Of a stretch of 33,242 nt of DNA, positions 7,442 through 15,708 are shown in pieces. The first letter of the stretch is position 1; each line of letters starts with the position of its first letter. Origin of the DNA: CAZUMH01 sp964621645. Lineage in GTDB: Bacteria > Zhuqueibacterota > QNDG01 > JAGLOF01. Where the stretch lies: assembly GCA_964621645.1 (NCBI GenBank), contig CAZUMH010000031.1, positions 1 through 33,242 on the forward strand. Direction: 5' to 3'. The notes beneath the pieces are model-generated. The model made no database searches. It had not been told where the DNA came from and saw only the letters and a list, made by a program, of their open reading frames with translations. The translations under genes and the position numbers were made by a program.

Positions 7442-9318
7442 TGAAAGATATTTCAACCACTTCCCTTATTTTTCCAAGATTATTGTTTAAAATTTTGCAA
7501 TCATTTATTTCGGTCAAAAATGGAATTTTGCCCCTTTCCGGAAGGGTATTTCTGTATCTTCTTTTGGTAGGCAGCGGCGGCAGAGGGCAAATATTATTAG
7601 AAGATACGGTTATAGTGACCGCCTCCCGGCTCTCCAATCCGCTGGCTTCCGATATACGGGAGGTCCAGGTACTCAATCGTAAAGACCTGCAAATGCTTTC
7701 AATCGTATCAGTTTCTGATCTTTTAGATTGCGTTGCCGGACAGGATGCCAGAACCCGGGGTCCCGACGGCATTCAGTCCGATTTGAGTATTCGAGGAAGT
7801 TCCGGAGAACAGGTTGTCATTATGGTAAACGGAGTGAGGCTGAATGATCCACAGACAGGCCATCACAACTCAGATATCCCTGTCACTCTTGATGATATTG
7901 AAAGAATTGAGATCATGCCGGGCCACGCATCCTCACTCTATGGTCCCGATGCCTGGGGAGGAGTAATCAATATTATTACCCGTGCCCCTTTACAAAAAAA
8001 AACCAGGTTAGGCATTCAGGCGGGCAGTTTCAAAAGCCTGGGGGCGCGTCTGTCACATTCTTTCCATACAGGAGGAATCGGTACCCGCCTTAGTGCTGAA
8101 TACCGTTCCTCGAAAGGATATAGGGAAGACTCCGACTATATTTTAGCTTCAGGCACTATGGAAACCGAGTATGAAAAGGGATCGTCATATGTAAATCTGC
8201 GGGCCGGCTTTGTACGGAAAGAATTTGGAGCCAACGGATTCTATGCTCCGTATCCCTCCAGAGAAAAGACAGCTGCTTATCTCGGCACCCTGAAATACAT
8301 CTGGAACCCGAGCAGCAGAGCAACATTGAGCGCTACTCTTTACTCCCGCAGACATGATGATCATTTCATTCTGGACAGGGACAATCCATCCTGGTACAGC
8401 AATGCGCAGCAAACCGATGTATCAGGTATGGAAACAAACCTCACTATACGGTTTTCATCTTCCAGAGAATTGGTTCTGGGAAGCGATATGGTTACCGAGA
8501 GTCTGGAAAGCCCGGGGCTCGGTAATCATGACAGAGGGAGATATGCTTTCTTTATCGAGACGATTCAGCCGCTCTCTGACTGGTTGATACTTCATGGGGG
8601 TGTACGCGCCGACAACCAATATTCATGGGGAACCGTTATCAATCCGACTCTGGGCCTGCGGTTGACCATCAGCCCTTCTCTGGTGCTGCGGTTTTCCAGC
8701 GGCAGCGCTTTTCGTGCACCGACATTCACAGAACTTTATTACCAATCACCGGCAAATATCGGGGATGTCAATCTTGAACCGGAAAAAGCCTGGAGCAGTG
8801 AAGGTGGATTACACTTTCGTAAAGGGAATATAAATGCGGAATGGACCATATTCAGGCGTTCTGAGATAAACCGGATCGACTGGATCGCCGAAACCGCGGA
8901 AGATCCCTGGCGAGTGATGAATATCGGCTCACTCGACTTTACCGGATTCTCGACTCAGGTCCAAACAGGATATAAAATATTTGGGATGAGGGTGCAATAC
9001 CAGTATATTGACTGTCAAATCCCCGATCTTCCGCCAGGAATTTCAAAGTATGCTTTACGGATTCTGCGTCACAAAGCCGCGGTTACAACAACGGCAAAGC
9101 TTCCTTATAACGTAAACATCGGTCTGTCAGCCTATTATATGGATAGAGAAGGCGAGAATCCTTATACCCTAATCAATCTGCGATGCATTCATAAGATTGG
9201 AAACGTTGCACTTACTGTCGATCTCAATAATCTGCTTGATTCTCGATACCAAGAAATTCAGGGGGTGGTTCAACCGGGGAGGTCCCTGCGGTTGAGTACC
9301 GACTGGTCGCTGTTATGA
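7441..9318 (+). CDS. TonB-dependent outer-membrane receptor, BtuB-like
   Basis: This 625-aa gated outer-membrane channel would import a scarce ligand using TonB energy. A TonB-box-like DTVIVTAS lies at 55-62. The plug follows (about 60-180) with LSIRGSSGEQVVIMVNGVRLNDPQTG and SSLYGPDAWGGVINIITR, then a beta-barrel including the FRSGSAFRAPTFTELY-type segment and the C-terminal NLLDSRYQEIQGVVQPGRSLRL. This is closest to BtuB/vitamin-B12-type and small siderophore receptors. The ligand cannot be fixed: no cobalamin riboswitch or btuCDF gene is seen. The N terminus is odd. About 30 residues precede a hydrophobic stretch (about 31-48), so the true start may be later, but no good ribosome site marks one. 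The last residues (WSLL) are not the usual aromatic end. Confidence 0.9.
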   Translation: MKDISTTSLIFPRLLFKILQSFISVKNGILPLSGRVFLYLLLVGSGGRGQILLEDTVIVTASRLSNPLASDIREVQVLNRKDLQMLSIVSVSDLLDCVAGQDARTRGPDGIQSDLSIRGSSGEQVVIMVNGVRLNDPQTGHHNSDIPVTLDDIERIEIMPGHASSLYGPDAWGGVINIITRAPLQKKTRLGIQAGSFKSLGARLSHSFHTGGIGTRLSAEYRSSKGYREDSDYILASGTMETEYEKGSSYVNLRAGFVRKEFGANGFYAPYPSREKTAAYLGTLKYIWNPSSRATLSATLYSRRHDDHFILDRDNPSWYSNAQQTDVSGMETNLTIRFSSSRELVLGSDMVTESLESPGLGNHDRGRYAFFIETIQPLSDWLILHGGVRADNQYSWGTVINPTLGLRLTISPSLVLRFSSGSAFRAPTFTELYYQSPANIGDVNLEPEKAWSSEGGLHFRKGNINAEWTIFRRSEINRIDWIAETAEDPWRVMNIGSLDFTGFSTQVQTGYKIFGMRVQYQYIDCQIPDLPPGISKYALRILRHKAAVTTTAKLPYNVNIGLSAYYMDREGENPYTLINLRCIHKIGNVALTVDLNNLLDSRYQEIQGVVQPGRSLRLSTDWSLL

Positions 9319-10199
9319 AAGAAATAATTAAATATAATCTCCTGATTTGTATCCTGTTACCCCTTATTGCTCTGTCCGCTCAAATAAATGATCAGCATGA
9401 GAGGGAGGATAGGGGCATCATCACGGTTGACGAATTGACTGAGATTTCAGGAGCCGTGGCCGGAAGGATTAATCCTTGTATTCTGTGGGTACACAATGAT
9501 TCAGGGGCATTACCGATCCTGTATGCCCTGAATACGCAAAATGGAGCCTGTCAGGGCACCTATCGGCTCAGAGGCGTACGAAACCATGACTGGGAGGATA
9601 TCGCCGCGGGACCGGGCCCTTTGACGGGAAAATCATACTTGTATATTGCGGATATCGGTGATAACCATAGAAACAGAGAAAAGATATACATAATCCGCCT
9701 TCTTGAACCAGATTCTTTGGGATTTGATATTTCCCTGCGAACTGCGGATGTATTCCCTCTCTGTTATCCTGACGGCAGACATGACGCTGAGACTATCCTG
9801 GTTGATCAAAGGACTGGAGATATTTTTATAGTCACCAAAGAGGCGGATGAAGCTTTAATTTATCAAATAAAACTTCCAGCTGAAGGGGGTGATACCCTCA
9901 TGCTGAAAAAAATCGGCTCTTTGCGGATCCCATCCGTCACTGCTGGAGATATTTCGTCTTCCGGGAAAATAATCCTGCTGAAGAATTATTTCCAGATATA
10001 TTGCTGGAAACGGCGGCCAGGACAGGGATTGGCAGAAGCTCTTCACGCCAAGCCCGTAACGCTGCCATACCTGCCGGAGCCTCAAGGGGAAGCGCTTGCC
10101 TGGTCAGTTAGCGGAAATGGATATTATACTCTGAGCGAAAAATTAAGATCATTACCAGTACACCTCTATTTTTATCCATATAACTCCAAAAATCAATGA
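9315..10199 (+). CDS. Secreted propeller-like protein of unknown function
   Basis: I do not assign a function. The 294-aa product has a signal peptide (about 1-22, ending ALSAQ). It carries motifs repeated across a family of secreted, probably beta-propeller proteins: ELTEISGAV, WVHNDSGALPILYALN, RNHDWEDIAAGPGP, YLYIADIGDNHRNREKIYI, DAETILVDQRTGDIFIVTKE and PQGEALAW. These resemble proteins annotated as phytase-like esterase or SdiA-regulated propellers, but that similarity is from memory. The start overlaps the receptor stop by 4 bases (ATGA), so the two are co-translated. This suggests that the protein acts at the periplasmic side or surface with the receptor, for example on the same ligand. 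Confidence 0.7.
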   Translation: MKEIIKYNLLICILLPLIALSAQINDQHEREDRGIITVDELTEISGAVAGRINPCILWVHNDSGALPILYALNTQNGACQGTYRLRGVRNHDWEDIAAGPGPLTGKSYLYIADIGDNHRNREKIYIIRLLEPDSLGFDISLRTADVFPLCYPDGRHDAETILVDQRTGDIFIVTKEADEALIYQIKLPAEGGDTLMLKKIGSLRIPSVTAGDISSSGKIILLKNYFQIYCWKRRPGQGLAEALHAKPVTLPYLPEPQGEALAWSVSGNGYYTLSEKLRSLPVHLYFYPYNSKNQ

Positions 10200-10213
10200 G
10201 AGGAGGAGATTAT

Positions 10214-12232
10214 ATGATACGTATTCCTGCTGATGATATTCAAAAATTAGGTCCGAATACAATCCGCATGTTGGCCGTGGATGCGATAGAAAAAGCAAAA
10301 TCAGGCCATCCCGGTTTGCCTATGGGTGCGGCAGATCTGGCCTGGGTGCTTTGGACCGAATTTCTCAATTATAATCCTCACGATCCCCATTGGCTGAACA
10401 GGGACCGTTTCATTCTGTCCGCGGGTCACGGCTCGATGCTTCTCTACGGCCTGCTTCATTTAGCAGGATTCGATATTTCAGTGGACGATTTAAAACATTT
10501 TCGGCAATGGGGGAGCAAGACACCAGGCCATCCGGAACACGAGCTCACCGTCGGGGTCGAAACAACCACCGGTCCTTTGGGACAGGGATTTGCAAATGGT
10601 ATAGGAATGGCACTGGCGGCCCGGATGAGAGAGGCCCGTTACAATACAAAAGATCATACAGTTTTCAATCATTACCTGTACGGATTGGTGAGTGATGGTG
10701 ATTTAATGGAAGGAGTCACCTCAGAAGCGGCCTCATTTGCAGGTCATTACAAGTTAGGTAATATCATCTATATCTATGATGATAACCGTATCACCATTGA
10801 GGGCAGTACATCTCTCACCTTTTCGGATGATACCGCTACCCGTTTCACCGCATACGGCTGGCAGGTCGAGAAAATAGACGGCTACGACCATAACGCGATC
10901 CGGAATGCAATTAAACATGCACAGCAGGAGAAAGAAAAGCCATCCCTGATCATCGCCAGAACCCACATAGGATACGGCAGTCCCAATAAACAGGACACTG
11001 CTGATGTACATGGAGCCCCACTCGGAGAAGAGGAAACAGCCTTGACAAAAGAAAAACTTGGATGGAGGTATAGCACTTTTACGGTTCCTCCGGAAGTGAA
11101 ACAAGTTTTTCAAAAACATACAGAAGAATGCAGGATTACTTATGATAAATGGCAGCAGAATTTTACTGATTGGAAGAGAAAAAATCCGCCTCTGGCCAAC
11201 GCATTGGAAAAAAGCCTCAGCGATAATGATTATCTCAATCTGGAAGATGCACTGATAGCCGTTGCAGAGACCGGAAAGGCGGCTGCTACTCGCTCAATCG
11301 GAGGACAGGTTCTTCAGAAAGCTGCCGAATTGTTTCCTCATCTTATAGGCGGATCAGCGGACCTGATGCCTTCCAATAAGACGAAGATCGTCGAGTCTAA
11401 ATCGATCAAGCCCGGACAGTATAGCGGCCGGAATATCCATTTTGGCATCAGGGAACATGCCATGGCTTCCATCTGTAATGGAATTGCGTTATATGGCGGA
11501 TTCATTCCATTTTGCTCCACATTCTTTGTTTTCTCCGATTATATGCGGCCAGCATTGCGGCTTAGCGCAATTATGAAAGTACAAGTAATTTACGTATTCA
11601 CGCATGATAGCATATTTGTTGGTGAAGATGGCCCTACTCATCAGCCCATAGAGCATCTGGCCGCAATTAGAGCCATACCGGGGTTGGTTCTTTTCCGTCC
11701 AGCTGATGGAGTTGAGACCGCTTGTGCCTGGGCCTACGCCCTGAAACGACGGGAAGGGCCTACGGTTATTTGCCTGACCAGACAAAAAGTACCACCCCTC
11801 ACTCGAAAGAGATCATTTCAAATTGATCAAGTGGGAAAAGGAGGGTATATACTGCAGAAGGAAACAAAATCACCGCCTGATGCGGTGCTTGTTGCGACAG
11901 GATCAGAAGTCTCACTTGCAGTAGACGTGTTAAAATTATTACAGGAAACGGGTCTCGATCTCCGAGTAGTTTCAATGCCGGCGTTTGAACTTTTCTTACG
12001 TCAAAGCGAGAGTTATCGGAAGAAAATTGTTCCTGAAAATACTATTCCGTTAATAGTGCTGGAAACTGGTGTCGAACAGGGATGGCATAGATTAAGCAGA
12101 TCACCTCTCCTGTTTATCGGCATGGACCGATTCGGAGCCTCGGCACCTGCTGCTGTACTGGCCGAGAAATTTGGTTTCACCGCAGAGTCAGCGGCAGGCA
12201 AAATAAAAAAATGGTTGAAAAGCTTACAGTAA
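10214..12232 (+). CDS. tkt: Transketolase
   Basis: Transketolase transfers two-carbon units between sugar phosphates in the pentose phosphate pathway, using thiamine diphosphate. The protein is 672 aa, the usual length. The ThDP-binding domain holds H32 (SGHPGLPMG), H72 (SAGHGSMLLY), H106 (TPGHPEHE), the cofactor motif SDGDLMEG (160-167) and YDDNRITIEG. The pyrimidine domain holds FGIREHAMASICNG with the catalytic Glu, and GEDGPTHQPIEHL. A C-terminal domain follows. The GDG normally seen is SDG here. I chose the ATG at 10214 because AGGAGG (10201-10206) lies 7 bases upstream. An earlier in-frame ATG at 10196 would overlap the previous gene. It follows the propeller gene closely, though a functional link is not obvious. 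A second sugar-phosphate gene (FSA-type transaldolase) lies 2.8 kb further on. Confidence 0.96.
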   Translation: MIRIPADDIQKLGPNTIRMLAVDAIEKAKSGHPGLPMGAADLAWVLWTEFLNYNPHDPHWLNRDRFILSAGHGSMLLYGLLHLAGFDISVDDLKHFRQWGSKTPGHPEHELTVGVETTTGPLGQGFANGIGMALAARMREARYNTKDHTVFNHYLYGLVSDGDLMEGVTSEAASFAGHYKLGNIIYIYDDNRITIEGSTSLTFSDDTATRFTAYGWQVEKIDGYDHNAIRNAIKHAQQEKEKPSLIIARTHIGYGSPNKQDTADVHGAPLGEEETALTKEKLGWRYSTFTVPPEVKQVFQKHTEECRITYDKWQQNFTDWKRKNPPLANALEKSLSDNDYLNLEDALIAVAETGKAAATRSIGGQVLQKAAELFPHLIGGSADLMPSNKTKIVESKSIKPGQYSGRNIHFGIREHAMASICNGIALYGGFIPFCSTFFVFSDYMRPALRLSAIMKVQVIYVFTHDSIFVGEDGPTHQPIEHLAAIRAIPGLVLFRPADGVETACAWAYALKRREGPTVICLTRQKVPPLTRKRSFQIDQVGKGGYILQKETKSPPDAVLVATGSEVSLAVDVLKLLQETGLDLRVVSMPAFELFLRQSESYRKKIVPENTIPLIVLETGVEQGWHRLSRSPLLFIGMDRFGASAPAAVLAEKFGFTAESAAGKIKKWLKSLQ

Positions 12233-12285
12233 ACTGTCGCGAGATGTTACAATATAAAAAGCGTCACACCAATGTAATCCATTCT

Positions 12286-13239
12286 CTAAACATAGAAGAT
12301 TCCGTGCTTTAAGATATCTTTTCCATCAATTTTGAGGCTGGGATCGAGCAGTATGCCATCGAAATGACACTCCACTGAATTGTTGCCTCCAAATGAGATG
12401 TTATTCCCCAGGCCTATATGCATCGTCCCCATTACCTTCTCGTCTTCGAGAGTGATTCCAGTGAATTTAGCGCCTGGATTTGTTCCGATACTAACCTCAC
12501 CGATTACTCGTGATTCTTTACCGTTACGGGAAAGCAGACGGCTGATCTGACGGGCTTCTTCACAACCGGTAATACGAATTACCCGGCCGTCCCTAACAAA
12601 CATTTTTACAGGTTTCTTTAAAATGCCTATCCTGGCAAAAGAGCCATCCACTACCAGGACTCCGTTTGCCGACCTAGGAAGGGGAGCAGCTGACGCTTCT
12701 CCCGCAGGGATATTGGCAAAATTTCCAGCCTCGTGAATCAGGCCGGTATCTTTGTATCCTCGCCTGCCCTTTAATGAAAGCGTGAGGTTGGTCCCTGAGG
12801 AAGATTCAATAGAGACATTATGTGCTATTGTAAGAATATCTGCGAGTTTATTGCTCAGAGCGACTTGTTTGGATAAATCAGTTTTCATAGCCCTGATGAA
12901 GCACTCTTCAGTTATATTTGGCATGCTGGCTATACGTGCGCCGCTTCGACAGAGACGACGGCGGGATGGCGTGTGCGAAAGAGAGTCTTCGGTAAGCAGC
13001 AGGATGACGTGACAGCGGCTGAGAAATGGATTTAAAAACTTGAGTAAATCATCTTTACGTCGGGGAATTTTTGATACAATAACCAGACCGGTAGCAGCTG
13101 ATGTATCTCTCGCGTACTCGTATAGTGCCGATGCCAACGATTTGTGTTTATCATCGGCAATGAAGCTAATGACTTCGCTGCTCTTAAGGTTAAGGTAATC
13201 GTGAAAAAGGGTTAGAGCCGCACTCTTGATAGGAAGCAT
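12286..13239 (-). CDS. M29 aminopeptidase / NicX-like metal-dependent protein
   Basis: This 317-aa protein resembles the aminopeptidase T/AmpS (M29) and 2,5-dihydroxypyridine dioxygenase (NicX) superfamily. The C-terminal half carries the hallmark metal-site region: GEVSIGTNPGAKFTG with a candidate Glu ligand, then MGTMHIGLGNNISFGG and VECHFDGILLDPSLKIDG with candidate His, His and Asp ligands. The N-terminal half is less conserved and shorter than in canonical ~400-aa M29 peptidases, which fits the shorter COG2309-type proteins. The substrate is unknown; both peptidase and oxygenase activities exist in the superfamily. The gene stands alone, convergent with tkt (53 bases between stops) and divergent from the ecfT-like gene. 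No strong ribosome site precedes the ATG. Confidence 0.72.
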   Translation of the reverse strand: MLPIKSAALTLFHDYLNLKSSEVISFIADDKHKSLASALYEYARDTSAATGLVIVSKIPRRKDDLLKFLNPFLSRCHVILLLTEDSLSHTPSRRRLCRSGARIASMPNITEECFIRAMKTDLSKQVALSNKLADILTIAHNVSIESSSGTNLTLSLKGRRGYKDTGLIHEAGNFANIPAGEASAAPLPRSANGVLVVDGSFARIGILKKPVKMFVRDGRVIRITGCEEARQISRLLSRNGKESRVIGEVSIGTNPGAKFTGITLEDEKVMGTMHIGLGNNISFGGNNSVECHFDGILLDPSLKIDGKDILKHGIFYV

Positions 13240-13340
13240 TTGAAAACTTATTATTAGGTGATTTTTATCTAATGGGCGTATATTACTCGGTCGCCCTCGT
13301 TAGCCTTGCACAATAATGTAATGGGATAATTGAATGTAAC

Positions 13341-13354
13341 GTAAATCAATTTAC
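13341..13354. promoter_or_regulatory. Palindrome in divergent intergenic region, possible operator
   Basis: GTAAAT (13341-13346) and ATTTAC (13349-13354) form a perfect 6-2-6 inverted repeat. It sits in the 235-base AT-rich gap between the divergent NicX-like and EcfT-like genes, about 50 bases upstream of a promoter-like TTGACT. Position and symmetry suit a dimeric regulator, but AT-rich palindromes of this size arise by chance. Confidence 0.3.
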
Positions 13355-13401
13355 CTTTAATGTCAAGCTGTATTTACGAGAACATCAGGCCCAATTACCG
13401 G

Positions 13402-13431
13402 TTGACTTTTACCTGGCAAATTGCGTACATT
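13402..13431 (+). promoter_or_regulatory. Candidate promoter for the ecfT-truA operon
   Basis: TTGACT (13402-13407) and TACATT (13426-13431) are separated by 18 bases and would start transcription about 35-40 bases before the ATG at 13475. The -35 is a good match and the -10 a moderate one. Inferred from pattern and position. Confidence 0.45.
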
Positions 13432-13474
13432 TTTCTGTAATTACTATTGATACATATCCGAGCCTCGATTAGGC

Positions 13475-14272
13475 ATGAATCGTACAAATATTACCATAGG
13501 ACAGTACATCCCGCGTCAGTCCTTTCTTCATTCGCTTGATCCCAGAACCAAGATTTCAGCGTCAATAATACTCCTCTTGGCTCTGCTGCTGGCCAAAAGT
13601 ACGGTGGTGATCCTGATATTTTTTTTTCTCGTCTGCTCTTTATTCTGGTGTGCAAAGTTAAATCCTTTACTGGCGTTACGAGGAATAAAGCCGTTTATCT
13701 TTCTTTTAATATTGACTGTTATGTTGAATGCATTTTCAGGAAGCGGGAAAGAGCTGATCAAGCTTCCGGTCATAGGATTGGCACTGACATATGAAGGATT
13801 AATCCGCGGATTTAGTTATGCAGTTCGGCTATTGAACATGATACTCCTGGCCAGTCTGCTTACATACACTACTCAGCCAATGTCATTGAGTGATGCAATA
13901 GAACGAATGTTACGCCCTTTTAAACGCGTCGGAGTCCCAGCTCACGAGGTCGGTATGATGATATCAATTTCTTTACGCTTCATACCGATTCTTTTAGAAG
14001 AGAGCGAGAGGATCAGACGCGCTCAAATGTCCCGAGGGGCTGACTGGAGCGGCAGCATCAAGTCACGGATAAGGAATATACTGCCTCTCCTCATACCGCT
14101 TTTTATATCCACTTTTCGACGTGCCAATGACCTTGCCTTGGCAATGGATTCTCGCTGTTACAGGGGAGGCGAGGGGCGTTCTAGCTATATCAAACTCTCA
14201 TTCTCCACCAAAGACGGACTGGCATTGGCAGGTGCTGGCATTTTAGCACTACCGCTCATTCTTGCTTGGTAG
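13475..14272 (+). CDS. EcfT-like transmembrane protein of ECF transporters
   Basis: EcfT is the membrane coupling subunit of energy-coupling-factor vitamin/metal importers and joins a substrate-binding S protein to two ATPases. The 265-aa protein has about four N-terminal spans (about 25-130), then a cytoplasmic helical region with the two Arg/Gly coupling motifs: RAQMSRGADW (182-191) and AMDSRCYRGG (223-232). A final span (about 247-264) follows. SFLHSLDPRTKI near the N terminus is also family-typical. No EcfA1, EcfA2 or S-component gene is adjacent. In Firmicutes the order is ecfA1-ecfA2-ecfT-truA, and here only ecfT-truA survives. The ATPases must be encoded elsewhere, or the protein works differently. 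Confidence 0.88.
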   Translation: MNRTNITIGQYIPRQSFLHSLDPRTKISASIILLLALLLAKSTVVILIFFFLVCSLFWCAKLNPLLALRGIKPFIFLLILTVMLNAFSGSGKELIKLPVIGLALTYEGLIRGFSYAVRLLNMILLASLLTYTTQPMSLSDAIERMLRPFKRVGVPAHEVGMMISISLRFIPILLEESERIRRAQMSRGADWSGSIKSRIRNILPLLIPLFISTFRRANDLALAMDSRCYRGGEGRSSYIKLSFSTKDGLALAGAGILALPLILAW

Positions 14273-14283
14273 ACTGCAGAATC

Positions 14284-15012
14284 ATGCGAACAATAATGTT
14301 AACTGTGGAATACGATGGGAGCGAGTTTGCCGGATGGCAAATACAACCAGAAGAACGAACTATACAGGGAGAATTGGAAAGAGCGTTAAAAGAACTTGAT
14401 GGGAGCAGCACAGGAATCATTGCTTCCGGTCGAACTGACGCAGGGGTACACGCTCTGGGGCAGGTTTGTCATTTCAAAACGACTAAGACTTATTCGCCTG
14501 ATATTTTCCAGAAGGCACTCAATACTCATCTTCCCAAGGATATAAGGATAATTAAATCCCGGGAAACCGATGATAGTTTTCATTCTCGTTACAGCGCCAA
14601 GCGCCGGACCTACCGGTATTATATAACATGTCACCATCGTGCTTTGGGGAGGCAATATTGCTGGTATGTACCGTATATTCTTGATATTGATATGATGCGG
14701 AAAGCAGCGGAATGTCTTACAGGCGAACATGATTTCGCGGCATTTGCAAAGGCACCCGATGAGAACGGTTCATACCGTTCCATTGTTTTCTCGGCGGAAT
14801 GGAAGCAGAAAGACAATAATTTTATCTTTGAGATAGAGGCCATAAGATATTTTCATAACATGATCAGAATAATAGTTGGCACCATGGTAGAAGTAGGTCG
14901 GGGTAAGATGAGCCCGCTCCAGTTTAACAGTATTTTTAATTCCGGAGACAGAAGAAAGGCAGGCATGACCGCCCCAGCCCAAGGCCTCATTCTTGTTTCA
15001 GTTACCTATTAG
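14284..15012 (+). CDS. truA: tRNA pseudouridine synthase A (tRNA pseudouridine 38-40 synthase)
   Basis: TruA converts uridines 38-40 of the tRNA anticodon stem to pseudouridine. The product is 242 aa, close to the family length. It begins MLTVEYDGSEFAGWQIQPEERTIQGELERAL and carries the catalytic aspartate D52 in ASGRTDAGVHALGQV. Later conserved parts are FHSRYSAKRRTYRYYI, GEHDFAAFAK and FLHNM-like RYFHNMIRIIVGTMVEVGRG. I chose the ATG at 14284. A TTG at 14266 would overlap ecfT, and a second ATG at 14296 is also possible, since no strong ribosome site decides. It follows the ecfT-like gene by 11 bases. Confidence 0.95.
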   Translation: MRTIMLTVEYDGSEFAGWQIQPEERTIQGELERALKELDGSSTGIIASGRTDAGVHALGQVCHFKTTKTYSPDIFQKALNTHLPKDIRIIKSRETDDSFHSRYSAKRRTYRYYITCHHRALGRQYCWYVPYILDIDMMRKAAECLTGEHDFAAFAKAPDENGSYRSIVFSAEWKQKDNNFIFEIEAIRYFHNMIRIIVGTMVEVGRGKMSPLQFNSIFNSGDRRKAGMTAPAQGLILVSVTY

Positions 15013-15021
15013 GGAGGATTC

Positions 15022-15678
15022 ATGAAATTTTTCATTGACACTGCAAATGTGGATGAGATTCGTCAGGCTGCAGAGCTGGGGGTTCTTGACGGGGTGACCA
15101 CCAATCCCAGTCTCATGGCCAAGGAAGTAAAGCGGACCGGCCGTAAAACTAATGAAATATATAAGGATATTTGTGATATCGTCAAGGGTCCGGTAAGTGC
15201 CGAGGTACTGTCTCTTGAAGCCGATATCATGGTGCAGGAAGCAAGAAAACTGGCAAAAATTGATCAGCATATCGTGATCAAGGTCCCTATCGTGAAGGAA
15301 GGCCTTAAAGCGGTAAAGACACTTAACACGGAGGGAATAAAGACCAACGTAACACTCGTTTTCTCAGCCAACCAGGCTCTGCTGGCTGCGAAGGCCGGAG
15401 CGACGTACGTCAGTCCTTTCGTCGGAAGGTTGGATGATATAAGCCATGTAGGACTTGACCTCGTGGAAGAAATTGTGCAAATTTATCGCAATTTCAGCAT
15501 TGGCACGGAGGTTATTGTCGCCAGTATCAGGAATCCTCTCCATGTTAAAGATGCTGCGTTGATAGGAGCTGATATTGCGACGATTCCCTTTACGGTTATC
15601 GATCAGCTGGTAAAGCATCCCCTGACTGATATCGGAATTACACGATTTTTGGCAGATTGGGAAAAAGTTAACAAATAG
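15022..15678 (+). CDS. tal: Transaldolase / fructose-6-phosphate aldolase-type (TalC/FSA family)
   Basis: This is the short (218-aa) transaldolase class, which transfers dihydroxyacetone units between sugar phosphates or cleaves fructose 6-phosphate. It is a TIM barrel with the Schiff-base lysine K87 in HIVIKVPIV, N-terminal MKFFIDTANVDEIRQA, VTTNPSLMAKE, NVTLVFSANQALLAAKAGA and YVSPFVGRLDDI. The start has an excellent AGGGAGG site. The gene follows truA by 9 bases. The activity (true transaldolase versus FSA) cannot be decided from these motifs, although bacteria with such a gene plus transketolase usually use it as transaldolase. Confidence 0.93.
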   Translation: MKFFIDTANVDEIRQAAELGVLDGVTTNPSLMAKEVKRTGRKTNEIYKDICDIVKGPVSAEVLSLEADIMVQEARKLAKIDQHIVIKVPIVKEGLKAVKTLNTEGIKTNVTLVFSANQALLAAKAGATYVSPFVGRLDDISHVGLDLVEEIVQIYRNFSIGTEVIVASIRNPLHVKDAALIGADIATIPFTVIDQLVKHPLTDIGITRFLADWEKVNK

Positions 15679-15708
15679 ACAGCAGGAAAGCAGGCGGGAG
15701 TTAATGCA

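Noticed and set aside
7281..7772. 163-aa minus-strand ORF across the cheB-receptor junction
   Set aside because: It lies antisense to two well-supported genes, has no recognisable domain and no ribosome site. It is a shadow frame.
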